Source: Anseranas semipalmata (lineage: Eukaryota; Chordata; Aves; Anseriformes; Anseranatidae). Taken from it: 64,000 bases of DNA. Of this stretch, positions 63,481 through 64,000 are shown piece by piece. Where the stretch lies: contig VXAA01006528.1 in the NCBI GenBank assembly GCA_013399115.1, positions 134,834-198,833 of the forward strand, given 5' to 3'. Position 1 is the stretch's first letter. Every line of letters begins with the position of its first letter. Below the pieces are notes generated by a model that worked only from the letters and a program-made list of their open reading frames with translations, ran no database searches and was not told the DNA's origin. Both the position numbers and the translations under genes were made by a program.

Positions 63481-64000
63481 TAATGAAGCCTTGAGCAAAC
63501 TTCACAAATACATTTTCATGCGCTTGCCTCAAGCCAAGCGGGCGACACACCTCCTAGCGTTAGGTTTCTGGGGAGGAGAAGCTGTCAGTTACGTGGGGAT
63601 GTTTGGTCATCCGTATAAATACACCTCTGGGCGTTACTGAGCGTCAGCTCCAGTCCCATCCCATGAAAGTTTGATGTGGTCGGGGGATGCGTTACGGGCT
63701 GTTGCAGACTCCCCATGGCAGAAGTTGCTCATATTTCTGGCTAAGTGCAACATCCCGTAAGCTTTCTTGTGAGCAGGATGCAGGATCTTTCATGTTTGCC
63801 AAGTTTTTAAATACCAGAATTTAAACCCACTTCTGTGGCGGTAGGAGACTACAAAATGATGTCGTTTTCTTGCTGTTACTTATTTTTGGAAGTTGCCAAT
63901 GCAGTTCAAAGAGAATATCTTAGTGACTCAAAGAAGACTGGGATATTTGTGGTCTTATTTTTCTGGCAGTAGATGAGACTGAATTGTGGTCAAAATAGGA

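Larger units (their letters stand above)
17722..64000 (+). other. TMTC1: TMTC1 gene, 5' part (incomplete at both ends)
   Basis: TMTC1 is an endoplasmic reticulum membrane protein of the TMTC1-4 family. These enzymes transfer O-linked mannose to extracellular cadherin domains; they have a hydrophobic GT-C-like amino-terminal half and lumenal TPR repeats. Four exons are visible here: 30331-30508, 32186-32259, 33391-33567 and 35381-35587. All have AG acceptors and GT donors, and the phases join as 2, 0, 2, 2. The assignment rests on the family HPIHTEA motif, GIVGRADVLA, the KETGVTVFGVCLVYD segment, and the TMTC1-type Pro-rich loop containing RENGK. Exon 1 is inferred to lie in the N gap. The DUF1736 region and all TPR exons lie beyond the right edge. 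TMTC2, 3 and 4 are less likely because of the loop exon and the leucine-rich SPFFLLLSLFLG segment. Confidence 0.88.
53621..64000 (+). other. TMTC1: TMTC1 large intron, last part to the window edge
   Basis: No further TMTC1 exon was recognised, although the next family segment (the loop-to-helix part before DUF1736) was specifically looked for. Present are an AT-rich low-complexity stretch near 53735-53770, a 43-base N gap at 55568-55610 and several GC-richer patches (57990-58130, 58700-59080, 59480-59830, 61830-62030, 62880-63480). The unassigned 170-codon open frame at 62230-62742 also lies here. The intron therefore exceeds 28 kb. Confidence 0.6.

Overview
The window is vertebrate, almost certainly avian, nuclear DNA. 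The evidence is: sparse coding sequence split by GT-AG introns, a CpG-rich promoter block interrupted by an assembly gap, AT-rich introns with ordinary microsatellites, and LINE fragments of the CR1 family. One CR1 piece (about 40111-40466) has the conserved 3' end typical of bird CR1. Three others are much more decayed. No bacterial operon, CRISPR array, phage, rRNA or tRNA gene was seen.

Layout: 1 to about 17394 is upstream DNA with no recognisable exon. About 17395-18660 is a CpG-island promoter region, with a degenerate minisatellite at its left edge and a 683-base N gap (17722-18404). From there to the right edge lies the 5' part of one plus-strand gene, recognised as TMTC1 (transmembrane O-mannosyltransferase targeting cadherins 1). 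Four coding exons were located at 30331-30508, 32186-32259, 33391-33567 and 35381-35587. Their splice phases interlock without a break, giving a continuous reading frame of about 211 codons. Exon 1, with the start codon, signal-anchor and first lumenal loop, is not visible and most probably lies in the N gap. All later exons (rest of the membrane domain, DUF1736 region and TPR repeats) lie beyond 64000, so 35588-64000 is one intron of more than 28 kb.

The first three exons encode the conserved hydrophobic GT-C-like membrane core of TMTC proteins. The fourth encodes a GC-rich, Pro/Arg/Ser-rich loop. The rest is intronic or intergenic: four CR1 copies (all minus strand), simple repeats, two AT-rich hairpins, GC-rich patches and a few long unassigned ORFs that are probably fortuitous. 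I found no convincing previously undescribed system. The points most worth checking are the missing first exon, the phase-compatible donor just after the gap, the cryptic donor inside the loop exon, the ancient CR1 relics, and two orphan ORFs.
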